A stretch of DNA of 64,000 nucleotides from Papio anubis. Lineage: Eukaryota; Chordata; Mammalia; Primates; Cercopithecidae. The stretch spans positions 12,287,104-12,351,103 of the forward strand of contig NC_044995.1 of the NCBI RefSeq assembly GCF_008728515.1, written 5' to 3'. The notes under the pieces are model-generated. The model saw nothing but the letters and a program-made list of their open reading frames with translations. It made no database searches and had not been told where the DNA came from. The translations under genes and the position numbers were made by a program. Below, piece by piece: positions 1 through 12,180 of the stretch. Each line of letters opens with the position of its first letter. The stretch's first letter is position 1.

Positions 1-74
1 CTGACCTCAGGTGATCCGCCCACCTCAGTCTCCTGAAGTGTTGCGATTACAGGTGTGAGCCACTGCACCTGGCC
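1..74 (-). mobile_element. Alu fragment cut by window start
   Basis: The 5' end of an antisense Alu, finishing in the reversed GGCC head at 71-74. The rest lies outside the window. Confidence 0.9.
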
Positions 75-930
75 TATAAATAGTATTTTAAGGCAATATT
101 TTATGGGACTCACTTCCCTCCCTTTTCCTAATACCTGCTGCGTCAGATCCCATCTTTAGTTAAAATGTTGGTATTTTGTGCATCGTCTTTTTTTTTTTTT
201 TTTGCATTAATTCAGAAATGTTAAAGAAACATTACATTAAAATATGAATTACCTCGATTACTTGATGTTTGCACCCTGCCTCCTTAGATTTTGGCCCTGA
301 TCTGAGCACCTCACCCATCCTGGCCCCTGGCTATGGGGAAACAGATGGTGGAAACATTTCTAAGGGAGGAGAAACCATTAGAATTTTCACACAAGGCTGC
401 ATGGCCACAGTGGAGCCTCAGCTCTCCTGCTGTCTGTGGAGTTTCTGTTGAGCCAAAGGCCAGATTGGATTCCAAGCAGGACACGCATCCCTGTAATTGA
501 GGAAGGGAAGGATTTCTTGGATACAGCACAGCACAGACATGTTGGAGGCAACTCTGTCCAAAAAATATTTAACAGTAACCATCTGTTTGACAAATCCACG
601 ACTACATTCTGTTTTTAACAAGTTTTTCCTCTACCGTTTGAGAACTGATCACTTCGTAACATTATTTTCAGAATAAATAACAGGGACGTAAGGACTCTTC
701 ATGGCGTCCTGAAGCTGGTTGTTGCTCGATAAATGCTCACCGGAGAAGTTCCACTCATGGATGTATTAGAATGAAGAGAGTTTCCTTTGTTTTGGAGTCT
801 CACTATGTGTGTACATGTGTGCATGTGTGTGTGTGAAATTAAAAATACATTTGTGTGTGGACTATTGTTACATAAGATGTCAGCATTACAGAAGGGCTTT
901 CCTGTGGAGGTGATACTGAAGTTGGTGTCC
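75..930. other. No gene seen; poly-T and (TG)n stretch
   Basis: A T-run lies near 189-205 and a (TG)n-like run near 806-835. A pyrimidine run plus AG near 270-286 precedes a short open stretch to 451, which I do not recognise. The stretch near 725-745 resembles the end of an old L2/MIR-type repeat. I find no supported gene. Confidence 0.5.
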
Positions 931-1228
931 TTTTTTTTTTTTTTTTGAGACGGAGTCTCGCTCTGTCGCCCAGGCTGGAGTGCAGTGGCCGGATCTCAGC
1001 TCACTGCAAGCTCCGCCTCCCGGGTTCACGCCATTCTCCTGCCTCAGCCTCCCGAGTAGCTGGGACTACAGGCGCCTGCCACCTCGCCCGGCTAGTTTTT
1101 TGTATTTTTTAGTAGAGATGGGGTTTCACCGTGTTAGCCAGGATGGTCTCGATCTCCTGACCTCGTGATCCGCCCGTCTCGGCCTCCCAAAGTGCTGGGA
1201 TTACAGGCTTGAGCCACCGTGCCCGGCC
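931..1228 (-). mobile_element. AluYR-like, full length, perfect target-site duplication
   Basis: Antisense Alu with young Old World monkey-type features (TAGTTTTTTGTATTTTTTAG, CCCGTCTCGG, CAGGCTTGAGCC). The target-site duplication TGAAGTTGGTGTC is exact at 917-929 and 1229-1241, indicating a recent insertion. Confidence 0.95.
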
Positions 1229-1306
1229 TGAAGTTGGTGTCTTAAGGTTGTGTTGGCATTGCCTAGCAGTGGGAGTGGGGAGGCAGCATTCCAGGGGGAG
1301 GAATTC

Positions 1307-1661
1307 TGTATTAGTCTGTTCTCACACTGCTATAAAGAACTGCCTGAGATTGGGTAATTTATAAAGGAAAGAGGTTTAATTGACTCACAGCTCCACAGTG
1401 CTGGGGAGGACTCAGGAAACTTACAATCACGGTGGAAGGCAAAGAAGAAGCAGGCACCTCTTCACAGTGCAGCAGGATGGAGTGAGTGCAAGCAGGGGAA
1501 ATGCCAGGCACTTATAAAACCACCAGATCTCATGAAACTCACTCACTATCACGAGAACAGCATGGGGGAACCACCCTCACGTTCTGATTCTCACCACCTG
1601 GTTTTGCCCTTGACACACGGGGATTATAATTTGGGTAGGGACACAGAGCCAAACCGTATCA
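1307..1661 (-). mobile_element. MaLR LTR (MSTA/MSTB-like), reverse orientation
   Basis: Runs from TGTATTAGTCTGTTCTCACA to a CCGTATCA end. It matches my memory of MST/THE1-type ERVL-MaLR LTRs read in reverse. No internal region is attached, so it is a solo LTR. Confidence 0.85.
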
Positions 1662-2068
1662 AATAGCATGTTCAAGTACCCTACAGTGGCAGGGCATACG
1701 AAGCTCTTAGGGAACTGGCCACATCCCAGAGAGTCTGGAAGGCAGAGGGGAGGATGATATGACTCAGCACAGCAGGAGAGGCTGGAATAGGTAAGGGTTC
1801 ATCATCTATGGCTCTTGCTTTTTATCTCCAAAGTGATAGGTACCTTTGCATTGTTTCCAGTGAGCTGGGCAGTGACACCAGCATGTGTATTTTCCAACGT
1901 TGTCCTGGCTTCAGTGTGCAGATGGATTGGAGGGGCCGAGGGTAGATGAAGGAAAGTCTGTCAGGCAGCTACTTACTCGTGGAATGTATCAGTTATCTAC
2001 CGCTGTGTAACAAGCAGCCCCCAGAATGCAGTGGCATGTAAAACAACTCATTGTTTCTCACCTTCCAT
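1662..2068. other. Old repeat-derived sequence, no gene
   Basis: 1985-2050 resembles the reversed end of an MLT1-like LTR (TATCAGTTATCTACCGCTG, then GTGGCATGTAAAACAA). The rest is not recognised. Confidence 0.4.
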
Positions 2069-3160
2069 GGGGTGCTATCAAGGTATAATAAGAAATGTCT
2101 TCATCCCACGTTTCTCCAAAAACCCTTGTAATTTCCTGGGAGTGATAGAGGTGACAAGAGTGCCTTTCTGTTATTCATAACAAATCCTATTTCACTTATA
2201 TCTCAGTTTATGTTAATGAGGTAGCTTTTGAAAAGCCCCAAAGGATGGGGACTGGTTGCCGGGGGAACCAACCATCTGATTGGAGGATTTGAATTTGTAG
2301 CCCCACCTCCTGACCTCCAGGGAGGGCAAAAGGGCTGGAGGTTGAATTGATCACTAGTGGGCAATGATTTAATCAACCACACCTACATAATGGAATCTCC
2401 ATAACAGCCTAAAAATGATTTGGGGAGTTTTCAGTAGGTGAACACGGGTGGCACACCTGATAAAGCAGGGAAACGCTACACCCTCTCTGCACACCTTTCC
2501 TTCAGCTTCTTCCATCGGGCTGTTCCTGAGTTGCAGCCATTATTATGGACCATTAATAGTAAGGAAAGTGTTTCCCTGAGTTCTGTGAGCCGTTCTCACA
2601 AATTATCAAACCTGAGGAGGGGGCCGTGGGAACCCCCAGGTTTTTTTTGGTGGAGACAGATGTAATTTTTTATTTTTTATTTTGCTTTAAGTTCTGGGAC
2701 ACATGTGCAGAACGTACAGGTTTGTTACATCGGTATACATGTGCCATGGAGGTTTGCTGCACCCATCAACCCATCATCTAGGTTTTAAGCCCCACATGCA
2801 TTAGATATTCGTCCCAATGCTCTCTCTCCCCTGGCCCCACCCCCCGATAGGCCCCAGTGTGTGTTGTTCCACTCCCTGTGTCCTTGTGTTCTCATTGGAA
2901 CTCCCAATTTATAGCTGGTTTGTCAGAAGCACAGGTCACAACCGGGGAGTTATGAAGGGTGTTTGAAGTTGGGTGGGGACAGTCTTGTGGAATTGAGGCC
3001 GTAATCATTGGAGTCTGCACTAATTTTGGGTAGTTAGTGTCATAATTGAGCTAACTTGTGGGATCCCCAGTCCGTGTCTGCTGACAAGTGGAGAATTGGT
3101 TGGTGTGAGCGAATCTCCCACATAGTTGGTGTCGGGAGTGTTGAGAGCATACAGAAAATC
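2069..3160 (+). mobile_element. ERV-type LTR split by an L1 insertion
   Basis: 2069-2640 and 2897-3160 read as one LTR. The AGGAGGGGGCCGTGGGAACC block followed by TTTATAGCTGG is a retroviral LTR 3'-region signature I recognise, but I cannot name the subfamily. It is interrupted by the L1 tail at 2641-2896. Confidence 0.5.
2641..2896 (-). mobile_element. L1 3' end, 5'-truncated, antisense
   Basis: Contains the L1 3'-UTR signature in reverse (GGTTTGTTACATCGGTATAC, ATGTGCCATGGAGGTTTGCT). Flanked by near-identical GGAACCCCCA / GGAACTCCCA at 2629 and 2897, a likely target-site duplication. Confidence 0.9.
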
Positions 3161-3601
3161 AGTGTGCTTCCTTTCTACGTGGGTCGGCTGGTGGTTCCAT
3201 GCTGTCTTTGCCTGGGCCCGCGTGTGTGGCCTCGTTCAGCTGGAGGATGGGGTGCGGTGGGAGGAACATGAGACGCCGTCCCTTATATATTCAGCAATTG
3301 TGTGGGCTCTCCACCAGGGTCTGGGTTCCCCTGCGTGTGGACTCCCCTCTTCCTGGGCCAGTGAATGAGACGAGGCTTCCTCACAGCACTGAGGTCTCAG
3401 CATTCCAAGAGTGTGGAAAGGAAAGCTGCAGGGCGCCATGGGCCTCATCACGGCAGGCACATGCTATCGTTTCTACCACGTTCTGTTGCCAAAACAAGTT
3501 GTACAGCCAGGCCAGAGCCAGGAAACATGGGAGACAGACACACCCCTTCTGGAGCATAAAGTGATTTTTGGCCATTTTAAATCTGCAACATTACCAATAT
3601 A
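3161..3601. other. Unassigned sequence with old MER-type remnant
   Basis: GC-rich stretch with several short overlapping open frames and no recognisable protein. 3400-3540 resembles an old medium-reiteration repeat. Confidence 0.35.
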
Positions 3602-3761
3602 CTTTTTTAATTTTTTGAGACAAGGTCTCATTCTGTCACCCAGGGTGGAGTGCAGTGTTGTGATCATGGCTCACTGCAGCCTCACACTCCTGGGCTCAAG
3701 TGATCCTCCTGCCTCAGCATCCTGAGTAGTTGGGATCACAAGCATGAGCCACTATGCCCCA
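3602..3761 (-). mobile_element. Alu monomer (FLAM/AluJ-like)
   Basis: A single Alu arm in antisense with many substitutions. It has no second arm. Confidence 0.8.
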
Positions 3762-3780
3762 CTTAACCAATCGTTAAGTA

Positions 3781-4410
3781 TTATTTCTTTTTTGTTTTGT
3801 TTTTACATTTCAATGGTTTTTGGAGTACAGGTGGATTTTGGCTCCATGGATAAGTTCTTTACTGGTGATTGCTGAGATTTTGGTGCACCCATCAAAATTG
3901 TACAGTGTGGTACATTGACTACACTGTACCTAACACGTAGTCTTTTATCCTTCACTGCCTCCCCAGCCTTTCCCCCTGAGTCCCCAAAGTCCGTTACATC
4001 ATTCTTACGCCTTTCAATCCTCATAGCTTAGCTCCCACTTACAAGGGAGAACATACGATATTTAGTTTTCCAGTCTTCAGTTACTTCACTTAGAATAATG
4101 GCCTCCAGCTCCATCCGAGTTGCTGCAAAAGACATCATTTTGTTTCTTTTTATGGCTGAGTAGTGGTCCATGGCGTGTCTATACCACATTTTCCTTATCC
4201 ACTCTTTGGTCAATGGGTACTTGGGTTGGTTCCATATCTTTGCAACTGTGAATTGTACTGCTGTAAACATGTATGTGCAAGTGTCTTTTTCATGTAATGA
4301 CTTCTTTTCCTTTGTGTAGATACCCAGTAGTGGGATTGCTGGATGGAATGGTAGTTCTGCTTTTAGTTCTTTAAGGAATCTCCATTACTGTTTTCCATAG
4401 TGTCAACCAA
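3781..4410 (-). mobile_element. L1 3' fragment with ORF2 C-terminus
   Basis: Antisense L1. The frame 4270-4028 on the minus strand gives the L1 ORF2 tail with hallmarks WIRKMWY, HYSAIKRNKMMSF and WKTKYRMFSL. It is a truncated fossil and not a gene. Confidence 0.9.
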
Positions 4411-4957
4411 TCATTTCTGAGGGTGCCCCACCCTGTTCAGTTGGTTGTACATCAGCAGGAAACCCAATAGGTGATTGCCAAGTCCGTTCTGAGCTTACAA
4501 TCCAACAAGAGAAGAAAGATAATAAACAAAAATAAATGTGTGCTGTGTCAGGCATTAGGAAGAGGAACAAGGCAAGGTGAGATGGTAGAGAAGGTGGAGG
4601 GAGGCAGCTATTTTAGGAAGGGAGGTCAGGAAAGTCTCTGGAGAGAAAGCATTTGAACAGAAAGTGCTGAAGGAGTGAGAGAACTGGAAATGAGGCTCAC
4701 TGCAGGAAAGACTCCCAGCTAAGAGCACAGTAAAATCAAATCCGCAGAGGGAACAAGCCTGAGCAAATGTGCTGGAGAGTCATAGTGGCTGGAATGAACA
4801 GCCACCCTGTGTGGGAGAAGGTACAAAGCAAAGGAGAGAAGTAGCAGGAGCCGGGTCTCATGAGGTCATGTCATAGGCCACTGAGAGGGTTTTTTTCAGA
4901 CTCTGATAACTGTGTGGGCTTGGAAGAACAATGTTGGTGGTTACTGACATAGCTTGA
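4411..4957 (+). repeat. Ancient interspersed repeat, GA-rich type
   Basis: Order of segments (amount lost in AATAAACAAA, TCAGGAAAGTCTCTGGAGAG, AGGGAACAAGCCTGAGCAAA, CATAGGCCACTGAGAGGG) matches an old mammalian repeat also recognisable near 20.7, 29.6, 34.5 and 56.2 kb. The family name is uncertain; an L1M 5' part is possible. Confidence 0.45.
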
Positions 4958-5480
4958 TGTATTAGTTACCCACTGCTGTGTGACAAACCACCTCAAAACT
5001 TAGTGGCTCAAAACAACAACAGACATTTATCATCTCAGTTTCTGTGGATCAGGAATTTGGAAGTGAGTTAGCTGGGAGGTTCTCTCTCAGGGTCTCTTAT
5101 AACATTGTGGTTAGGATGTGGGCCAGGGCTGCAGTCATTTTAAAGCTTATCTAGGGCTAAAGAGTCCACTACCAGGATGGCCAACATACAAGGCTGGCGA
5201 ATCAGCTCTGGCTGTTGGCAGGAGGCCTCGGTTACTCCACAAGGCTGCTTGAACATCCTCACATCATGGTAGCCGGCTTCCCTTAAAGGAGGTGACCCAA
5301 GAGAAAGCAAGGCAGAAGCCACAAGATCTCTTACAATCCAGCCTCAGAAGTCACACAGCCATGTCTGCCATATCTCACTGGTTGCATGGCCCTCTTCAAC
5401 ATAGGAGGGAACCACAAGGGAATGAACACCAGTTGGCCAGGGTCAGAGAGGACCGTCTTGGGGTCTGGCTATTGCACCCT
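4958..5480 (-). mobile_element. Old LTR/MER-type repeat
   Basis: Starts TATTAGTTACCCACTGCTGT with AAAACTTAGTGGCTCAAAAC, and ends with the TCTCACTGGTTGCATGGCC region. This order is typical of a reversed, old MLT1/MER-like element. The short open frames here are incidental. Confidence 0.5.
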
Positions 5481-7079
5481 ATTTTAGGGTCTCCAAAAAA
5501 CCTCTCACTAATTTTCTATTGTACAGACAAGTTCTCCTGGAACAAGAGAAGAGAAAGATTTCAGCAAAAACAGCACATGTTTTCTCAGGAGAAGACAATC
5601 TCCATGATTCGAATCTCTTGGTTGCCAATTTTTTTTTAAAGTCTATTCTCAGATTTCACTTTTGTTCTTTTCATTATTTCATGCGACAAGTATGTTCTGT
5701 TGGTCTCTTCTGCTGGACAGTATAGTGAGAAGATGAAGAAATCAGAAACAGTCAGGGGTGCAGAACGAGGTTGGGAGATAGGCCTAAGGTTAGGCACAAA
5801 GGCAGAGCCTGATCAAATACAGACAAGCACCTGAACTCAGGGAAGAAAGAGACAATACATTAATTAACAAAGACATGATTTCAGAGAGGAATTTGCTCTG
5901 TGAAGAATTTGAAATAAAAGAATGTGATCTTTTAGACAGGATGCTCTGGAAATGAGATGAGAATATTGGATCTGAGAACTGAATGAGGAGAAGTGAAGTG
6001 TCTGGGGAAGGGAACAGCAGGTGCAGAGGTCCTGGCTGGGTACAAGCCAGGCCACTTGGAGACCATTAACAATCAGATTCCAGGACATTGCCTGGGGCTG
6101 TTTCTCAGAACATGGAATGACTATATATTTTTAAAAGTCAGTTCAAGGGGGCCCTCCTCTCCACCAATGAGTTGGTTGGGTTCCCATTTTCTATTTTCAG
6201 AAAATAGATTGCAAAGGTTTCTTATCAGAGGTAAGAAGCCTGTTCTGTAAGTAATTTCAAAAGGGAGGAGGGTAGAATGAGGCATGTTTGGTTCCCTCTT
6301 CCTATCACAGCCTAAACGACTTTTTCAGGTTAACTTTAGAATGCCCTGTGGATGGGAGGGTGGGAGCGGTCCATTCAGATGGTTGGGGGCTTAGAATCTT
6401 ATTTTTGGTTTACATCTTCATTCATTGAACACACATGCACACACACACACACACTCAATACTAGTTATTTTTATCCCATTGCTCACATGTGGAAAGTAAC
6501 ATGAAGAAAATAACAAAGTGGCTAGCATGGAATTAGAGAGAGCCCTGAAGTGGTTGCTCTGGGGTCACTGGAGGGAGAGAGATGGGGTCTGGTGTCAGTT
6601 TTGGCCATTGAGATAAATGGATTTGGAGTGTTCTGGAAGTGGAACTAACAGGACATGGTGACGGACAGGACGCGGAGGGGGAAAGAGAGGAGGTGATTGG
6701 TGGGTGGGGTCCTTGTGGGTTCAGGGGCCTTTTTCTAACACTGGAGAGTGCTGAGGGGACACAGTGAGCCTGTGTTCAGCCCTCAGGCCATGACGTGGGT
6801 GATAGAGGATGGGGGAGGGATGGTCAGTCAAGTTGGGGGCCAGGGGACACTCAAGACACCTTCGCAGGAGGTAAACAGGCCTTGTCGGTCAACAGAAATG
6901 TGGAGGAAGCGGAGTGGGGTGACTAGTGTCTGCGTATTAAAGTGAGACCCAGTGTGATTCCCTACAAGCTGTGCATCCTGGAGAAGCTTCCTTCCCCTCT
7001 CTGTGCTCCAGTTCCCTCTGGTGTAAAAACAGAGAAGAAACATAGTTCCTCCCTCCAGGCACTGCAATCACACAGCTTG
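5481..7079. other. Intergenic, old repeats and a (CA)n run
   Basis: Degraded copies of the GA-rich ancient repeat seem present near 5700-6100 and 6500-6900. A short (CA)n run lies at about 6429-6455. No gene supported. Confidence 0.45.
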
Positions 7080-7348
7080 AGTGTGCATCTTGGCTTTTCC
7101 ACCTCTCAGCTGGCGTCTTGGGCATTTTCTTTAATATCAGTTTCCAAATCTGTGTGTTGAAGATAAAAAGAGTTCCTCTCACACAGGCGTTGTGTGAGGA
7201 TTCAAATAATTTTATGTAAATTTAAAAAATATAATTATATGTAAAGTATCTAATTATATATAAACTAAAATACAGATTTATAGAAAAATGTAAGTCACGA
7301 GAGTGCCTGGCACATAGTTAGTGATCAGTTAATGCTGCTGTTATTGTA
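7080..7348 (+). repeat. MIR
   Basis: Has MIR hallmarks in order: TTTCCAAATCTGTGTG, GTGTGAGGATTCAAA, GAGTGCCTGGCACATAGT. An AT-rich stretch (7210-7290) interrupts it. A second MIR-like piece precedes it at 6945-7035. Confidence 0.65.
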
Positions 7349-7744
7349 AACACAGCTCCCTTTTTGAGGCTGATCAATATAATATTTGCAAATTACTTAG
7401 CAGAGGTGTGGTATCAAGAAGCCTTCAAAAGCTGCTCGCTGCTACCTGTGTCATCATGTCCTCTGTGTGATCTAACTCTGCTGTTACATTTTGGAAAGCC
7501 TGGGCACAGAGGTCACACCGGTGTTCGTTTCCAATCCAACTGAAATTGGTTGTGGTGGAAAGTGTGAGGGTAGATGCTGATAGGACTGTATTTACTGTTC
7601 AGTCTTGATTTTCTGTTCAGTCTTGATTGTAGACTTCATATCTTAATTTGTTATTTGTTTTTTGAAAAGTAATACGAGCTCAAACAATTCCAAAGGTGAT
7701 GCAGAGAAGAACCTTTCTCTCAGTCTTGATCCCTCATCCTCCTA
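7349..7744. other. Nothing recognised
   Basis: Roughly 400 bases without a recognised repeat or gene. CAGTCTTGATTXTCTGTT/CAGTCTTGATTGT near 7600-7630 is a small local direct repeat. Confidence 0.4.
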
Positions 7745-8113
7745 GTTCTCCCATTTGTCATTTCACACATTTCCTTCTCTCTTTTCTTCCTCCTTGTCTT
7801 CCTTCCTCCTTCTCTTCATTCTTTTTTTCCTCCCTTCCTTCCTTCTCTCTCCCTATCTTTTTCTTTCTTACTTTCTATTATTAATCTATTAGTATCAATA
7901 CATATCATCTATCTATTGTGTATCTATTGTGTATATGTCTATTCATCCATCAATCATCCATCTATATATCTTATCTACCTATCTGTCATCTGTCTAGCTA
8001 TTTATCAAGTATCTCTCAATCATCTATCTTATCTATTACATATATATCTATCCATCTATTCATCTTTCATGTCTTATCTACCTATCTGCCATATCTATCT
8101 ATCTATCTGTCTG

Positions 8114-8157
<44 letters not shown>

Positions 8158-8200
8158 CCTACCTATTTGTTTATCCAGTCATCTATATCCAAACCATAAT
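7745..8200. repeat. Pyrimidine tract then TCTA/TATC microsatellite
   Basis: 7745-7870 is CT-rich. 7880-8165 is a degenerate (TCTA)n with its longest pure run at about 8117-8155. The 93-102 residue frames across it are low-complexity artefacts. Confidence 0.95.
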
Positions 8201-8321
8201 CTCCCCTCTTGTTTTAACCAATGAGAACGTCTCATATATCCTCTTTGGTGCCTACTTTTTACTTAATGATATATTTTGGGGACTATTCTGCAAGCCCTTC
8301 CCCTCCCTTGCTTCAGCTGCA

Positions 8322-8335
8322 GCTTCCATGGCCAA
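8322..8335. promoter_or_regulatory. X-box-like motif (weak)
   Basis: GCTTCCATGGCCAA keeps the CCATGG centre of the RFX palindrome GTTNCCATGGNAAC but has weak ends. It belongs to the series discussed in the findings. Confidence 0.3.
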
Positions 8336-8445
8336 TCCTGAGACTACCTCCCTCACCTCAACGGGTAAAAGCTTTCAAGAGTATTCAGGTTGGATCAATG
8401 GGCACCAGGTAGGCCAGGTTGTGCTTGTGTGATGGGCCAGCAGCT

Positions 8446-10345
8446 CAAGGCCTCCAGCTGCATCCATGTTGCTGCAAAGGACAAAATTTCATTCTTTTTC
8501 ATGGCTGTGTAGTATTCCATGGTGTATATGTACCACATGCTCTGTTCTTTTCTTTTCTTTCTTTCTTTCTTTCTTTTTTTTTTTTTTTTGAGATGGAATC
8601 TCACTCTGTTGCCCAGGCTGGAGTGCAGTGGTGCAATCTTGGCTCATCACAACTTCCGCCTCCCAGGTTCAAGCGATTCTTCTGCCTCAGCCTCCTGAGT
8701 AGCTGGGACTACAGGTGCACACCACCATGCCTGTCTAATTTTTGTATTTTTAGTAGAGACGGGGTTTCACTATGTTGGTCAGGCTGGTCTCGAACTCCTG
8801 ACCTCGTGATCCACCTGCCTTGGCCTCCCAAAGTGCTGGGATTACAGGTGTGAGCCATGCACTGGGCCCACATGTTCTTTATCCAATCCACCACTCATAG
8901 GAACCATTTTTGCTGTTGTGAATAGTCCGCTTTGCTATTGCGAATAGTGCTCTGATGAACATTTGGGTGCATGTGTCTTTTTGGTAGAATAATTTTTCTT
9001 TTGGGTTTATATCCTATAATGGCTATAGGTCAATAATGGATGCTAGGTCAAATGGTAGTTCAGCTCTTAGTTCTTTGAGAAATCTCCAGTGACTGGACTA
9101 ATTTATACTCCCAGCAGTGTATAAATATCTCCTTTTCTCCACAACTTCACCAGCATCTGTTATTTTCTGACTTTTTAAAAACAGCTATTCTGACTTGTGT
9201 GAGATGGTATCCCATGGTGGTTTCGATTTGCATTTCTCTGACGATTAGTGATGGTATTTTTTCTTGTGTTTGTTGGCCACTTGAATGCCCTCTATTGGCA
9301 AGTGTGTATTCATGTCTTTTACCTACTTTTAATGGGATTATTTGGTTCTTGCTTGTTGATTTGCTTAAATTCCTTATGGATTCTGGGTATTAGACCATTG
9401 TCAGATGCGCAGGTTTTTGATATTTTCTCCCATTCTGTAGGTTGTCTGTTTATTCCCTTGATAGTTTCTCTTATTTTCAGTTTAATTAGGTCCACTTGTC
9501 AATTTCTGTTTTTTTTTTTTTTTTTTTTTTGACTGTTGTTGTTGCAATTGCTTTTGAGGATTTAGCTGTAAATTCTTCGCTAAGGCCAATATCAAGAATG
9601 GTATCTCCTTTTAGGATCTTTTACGGTTTGAGATCTTACATTTAAGCCTTGAATCCATCTGGAGTTAGTTTTTTATATGGTGACAGGTAGGTGACTTGTT
9701 TCACTTTTCTGCGTATGGCTATCCCAGCGCCATCTACTGAATGGGAAGTCCTTTTCTCATTGCTTGTTTTTGTCGACTTTGTCAAAGAGCAGATGGTTGT
9801 AGGTGTGTGGATTTATGTCAGCACTCTGTATTCTGTTCTGTGGTCTATGTGTCTCTTTTTGTACCAGTACCATGGTGTTTTGGTTACTCTAATTTTGTAG
9901 TATAGTTTAAAGTCAGGTAATGTGATGCCTCCAGCTACGTTCTTTTTGCTTCAGATCGTTTCGGCTATTCAGGCTCTTTTTTGGTTCTATATGAATTTTA
10001 AAATAGTTTTTTCTAATTATGTGAAAAATGATGTTGATAGTTTGATGGGAATAGCGTTGAATCTGTAAACTTGTTTTGAGCAGTATGGCCACTTAAAAAA
10101 TAGCGATTCTTCCTATCCATGAACATGTAGTGTTTTTCCATTTACTTGTGTTATCATCGATTTCTTTCAGCACTGTTTTGTGGTTCTTGTAGAGGTCTTT
10201 CACCTCCTTGGTTAGAAATATTCATAGGTATTTTTTTTTTGGTGTGGCCATGGTAAATGCGATTGTATTCTTGATTTGGCTCCCATCTAGAACGTTACTG
10301 GTGTATAGAAATGCTACTCACTTTTGTACACTGATTTTGGGATGA
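8446..10345 (-). mobile_element. L1 ORF2 fragment, antisense, split by Alu
   Basis: Continuous antisense L1 from the ORF2 end (CCTCCAGCTGCATCCATGTT) back into the reverse-transcriptase region (CCTTGGTTAGAAATATTCAT at ~10207). Interrupted by the Alu at 8546-8869 and an internal T-run at 9509-9530. Frames are broken throughout. Confidence 0.92.
8546..8869 (-). mobile_element. Alu (AluS/Y-like) inserted in L1
   Basis: Full-length antisense Alu with a (CTTT)n-rich tail. ACATG-TTCTTT is repeated on both sides, marking the L1 target site. Confidence 0.9.
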
Positions 10346-10404
10346 TACCTTTCTTTTTCCATCTCAATCCTCACCTATCCTCCCCATCCTGAGTTTTCAT
10401 TCTC

Positions 10405-10570
10405 TAGACCAGGGATCAGAAAACTATTCTTTCCGCAGGCCACATCTGGCTCCACAGATCTTTGTAAATAAAGTTTTATTGGGACACAGTCATGCCCATT
10501 CATTACGAATTGTCTGTGACTGCTTTTGCCCTCACAATGGCTGAGTTGAGTAGTAGGTTCTTTAGAAGAA
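10405..10570 (-). mobile_element. hAT-Charlie/MER1-type DNA transposon remnant
   Basis: Contains AGGGATCAGAAAACTATTC at one end and TTTGTAAATAAAGTTTTATT with GCCCATTCATTACGAATTGT, typical of Charlie-family non-autonomous elements. The second inverted end is missing. Confidence 0.65.
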
Positions 10571-11582
10571 AAGTCTGCACAAAAGTCTAGCGACAAATCC
10601 GATTTCCAGTTCTGTTTCCTTGCAGAGCTATTATGAACATATATCAGCACCAGTATATACACTTATCCTCACTCCCTTCTCCTCTTTTAAAAACACAGCA
10701 AGAAGCCCAGCATTGCATCTTCTGCTACTTTGCTTTTATCACTTAACGCCACATCTTGGTGAGAACCTTATATCATCAATACACAAAGACATTTTTCATC
10801 CTTCTTTATGTCCATAGAACATTGCATTTGCAGATTTCCGATAATTTCACTGACATGTTTCCTGATGAGTTTCTATTGTGTTTCTGTTGCAATAATAATA
10901 CTACTCTGGTACACCGAACAATCTTATTGCACAGATGCTATGTTGCCGAATCTTGCTCTGACTTCTGGATGAACTCTGAGAATTTAATTGCAGTATTTAA
11001 TTCAAGGTTATGTGTGTTCATAGTTTAGATAAGTATTGACCAATCACCTCTGGGCCAGAGGGAACATGTGCATGTGATTTTTCTAGATGTTTGCAAATTC
11101 CTTCTCCTACACATTGTTATGCTGGGGATTTTGGATTTCATTGTAGGTTCACTGGAGGCCACTGGAAAGTTGTAAGTCCAAATGGCAAGGAGAGGCAACA
11201 TCATCTGTTTTACAACTTAAAGCTCTCCCTCTGGCTCCTGTTGGGAAGGTGGAGGACCCAGGGCCTGGTGTGGAGGTGGGGAGCCCCGTGAGGAAGGTGC
11301 TGTGGTCTTGTAGGGGAGAGATCTCAGTGCCCTGGTCCAGGGTGGCAGCAGTGAAGATGGAGTGTGGAAGTTGGATTTGGAGAGTTCAGGAAGTGGACCC
11401 ATCCCAAGAGGCAGGATAGGGAAGATGAGGCGAGGGAGGAACAGGTCAGGAGTGATAGGTCCATGCAGCCACCGTGGCCTCTGTGATGCTGGGATGGTTG
11501 CAAAGGAACAGGACAGCCTGCATATCCAGCCCCCAGGGCAGAATGCTGCTGTTGAAGGTGAGGGGGATTCTGCAAGGCTGGG
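10571..11582. other. Old L1-like and unassigned sequence
   Basis: 10600-11020 resembles a decayed L1 antisense fragment. 11090-11580 includes G-rich text with short overlapping frames on both strands, none resembling a known protein. Confidence 0.35.
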
Positions 11583-11733
11583 TGTATTAGTCAGGGTTCT
11601 CTAGAGGGACAGAACTAATAGGATATATATATATATATAGGGGAGTTTATTAAGTATTAAGTCTCATTCTGAGGTACTGGGATTTAGGACTTCAATATGA
11701 ATTTGGAGGGTTCACAATTCAGCCCATGACAGT
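11583..11733 (-). mobile_element. MaLR-like LTR fragment
   Basis: Begins TGTATTAGTCAGGGTTCTCT with a (AT)n patch, and ends in CACAATTCAGCCCATGACA. This is a strongly deleted LTR in reverse. Confidence 0.6.
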
Positions 11734-11853
11734 GATTTTCTGTGAATGAAAGGAATGAAAAAGAGGGAAGGATCTCTGCTTTCAGGGAACACACTAGGAT
11801 GAATGGAGAACCACAGTTACCAGGAGAGCAAAAATTGTTTTTAAAAAAGAATA

Positions 11854-12180
11854 GGCCAGGTATGGCGGCTCACACCTTTAATCCCAGCACTTTGGGAGGC
11901 CGATGGGGGCGGGTCACTTGAAGTTAGGAGTTCGAGACCAGCCTGGCCAACATGGTGAAATCCCATCTCTACTAAAATACAAAAATTAGCTGGGCGTGGT
12001 GGTGCACACCTGTAATGCCAGCTACTTGGGAGGCTGAGGCAGCAATAAGTGAGGTTCAATCTCGCTTGAACCCAGGAGGCAGAGGTTGCAATAAGCCAAG
12101 ATTGCACCACTGCACTCCAGCCTGGGTGACAAGAGCGAGACTCTGTCTCAAAATAATAATAATAATAAATAAAAATAAAA
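11854..12180 (+). mobile_element. Alu (AluS-like)
   Basis: Sense Alu from GGCCAGGTATGG to an (AATAAT)n-type tail. Confidence 0.92.

Noticed and set aside
4028..4270. 80-codon minus frame that looks like a real protein
   Set aside because: It is the C-terminal end of L1 ORF2 in a truncated L1.
7916..8224. Tyr/Ile/Leu/Ser-rich membrane-protein-like frames
   Set aside because: Translation of a TCTA microsatellite.
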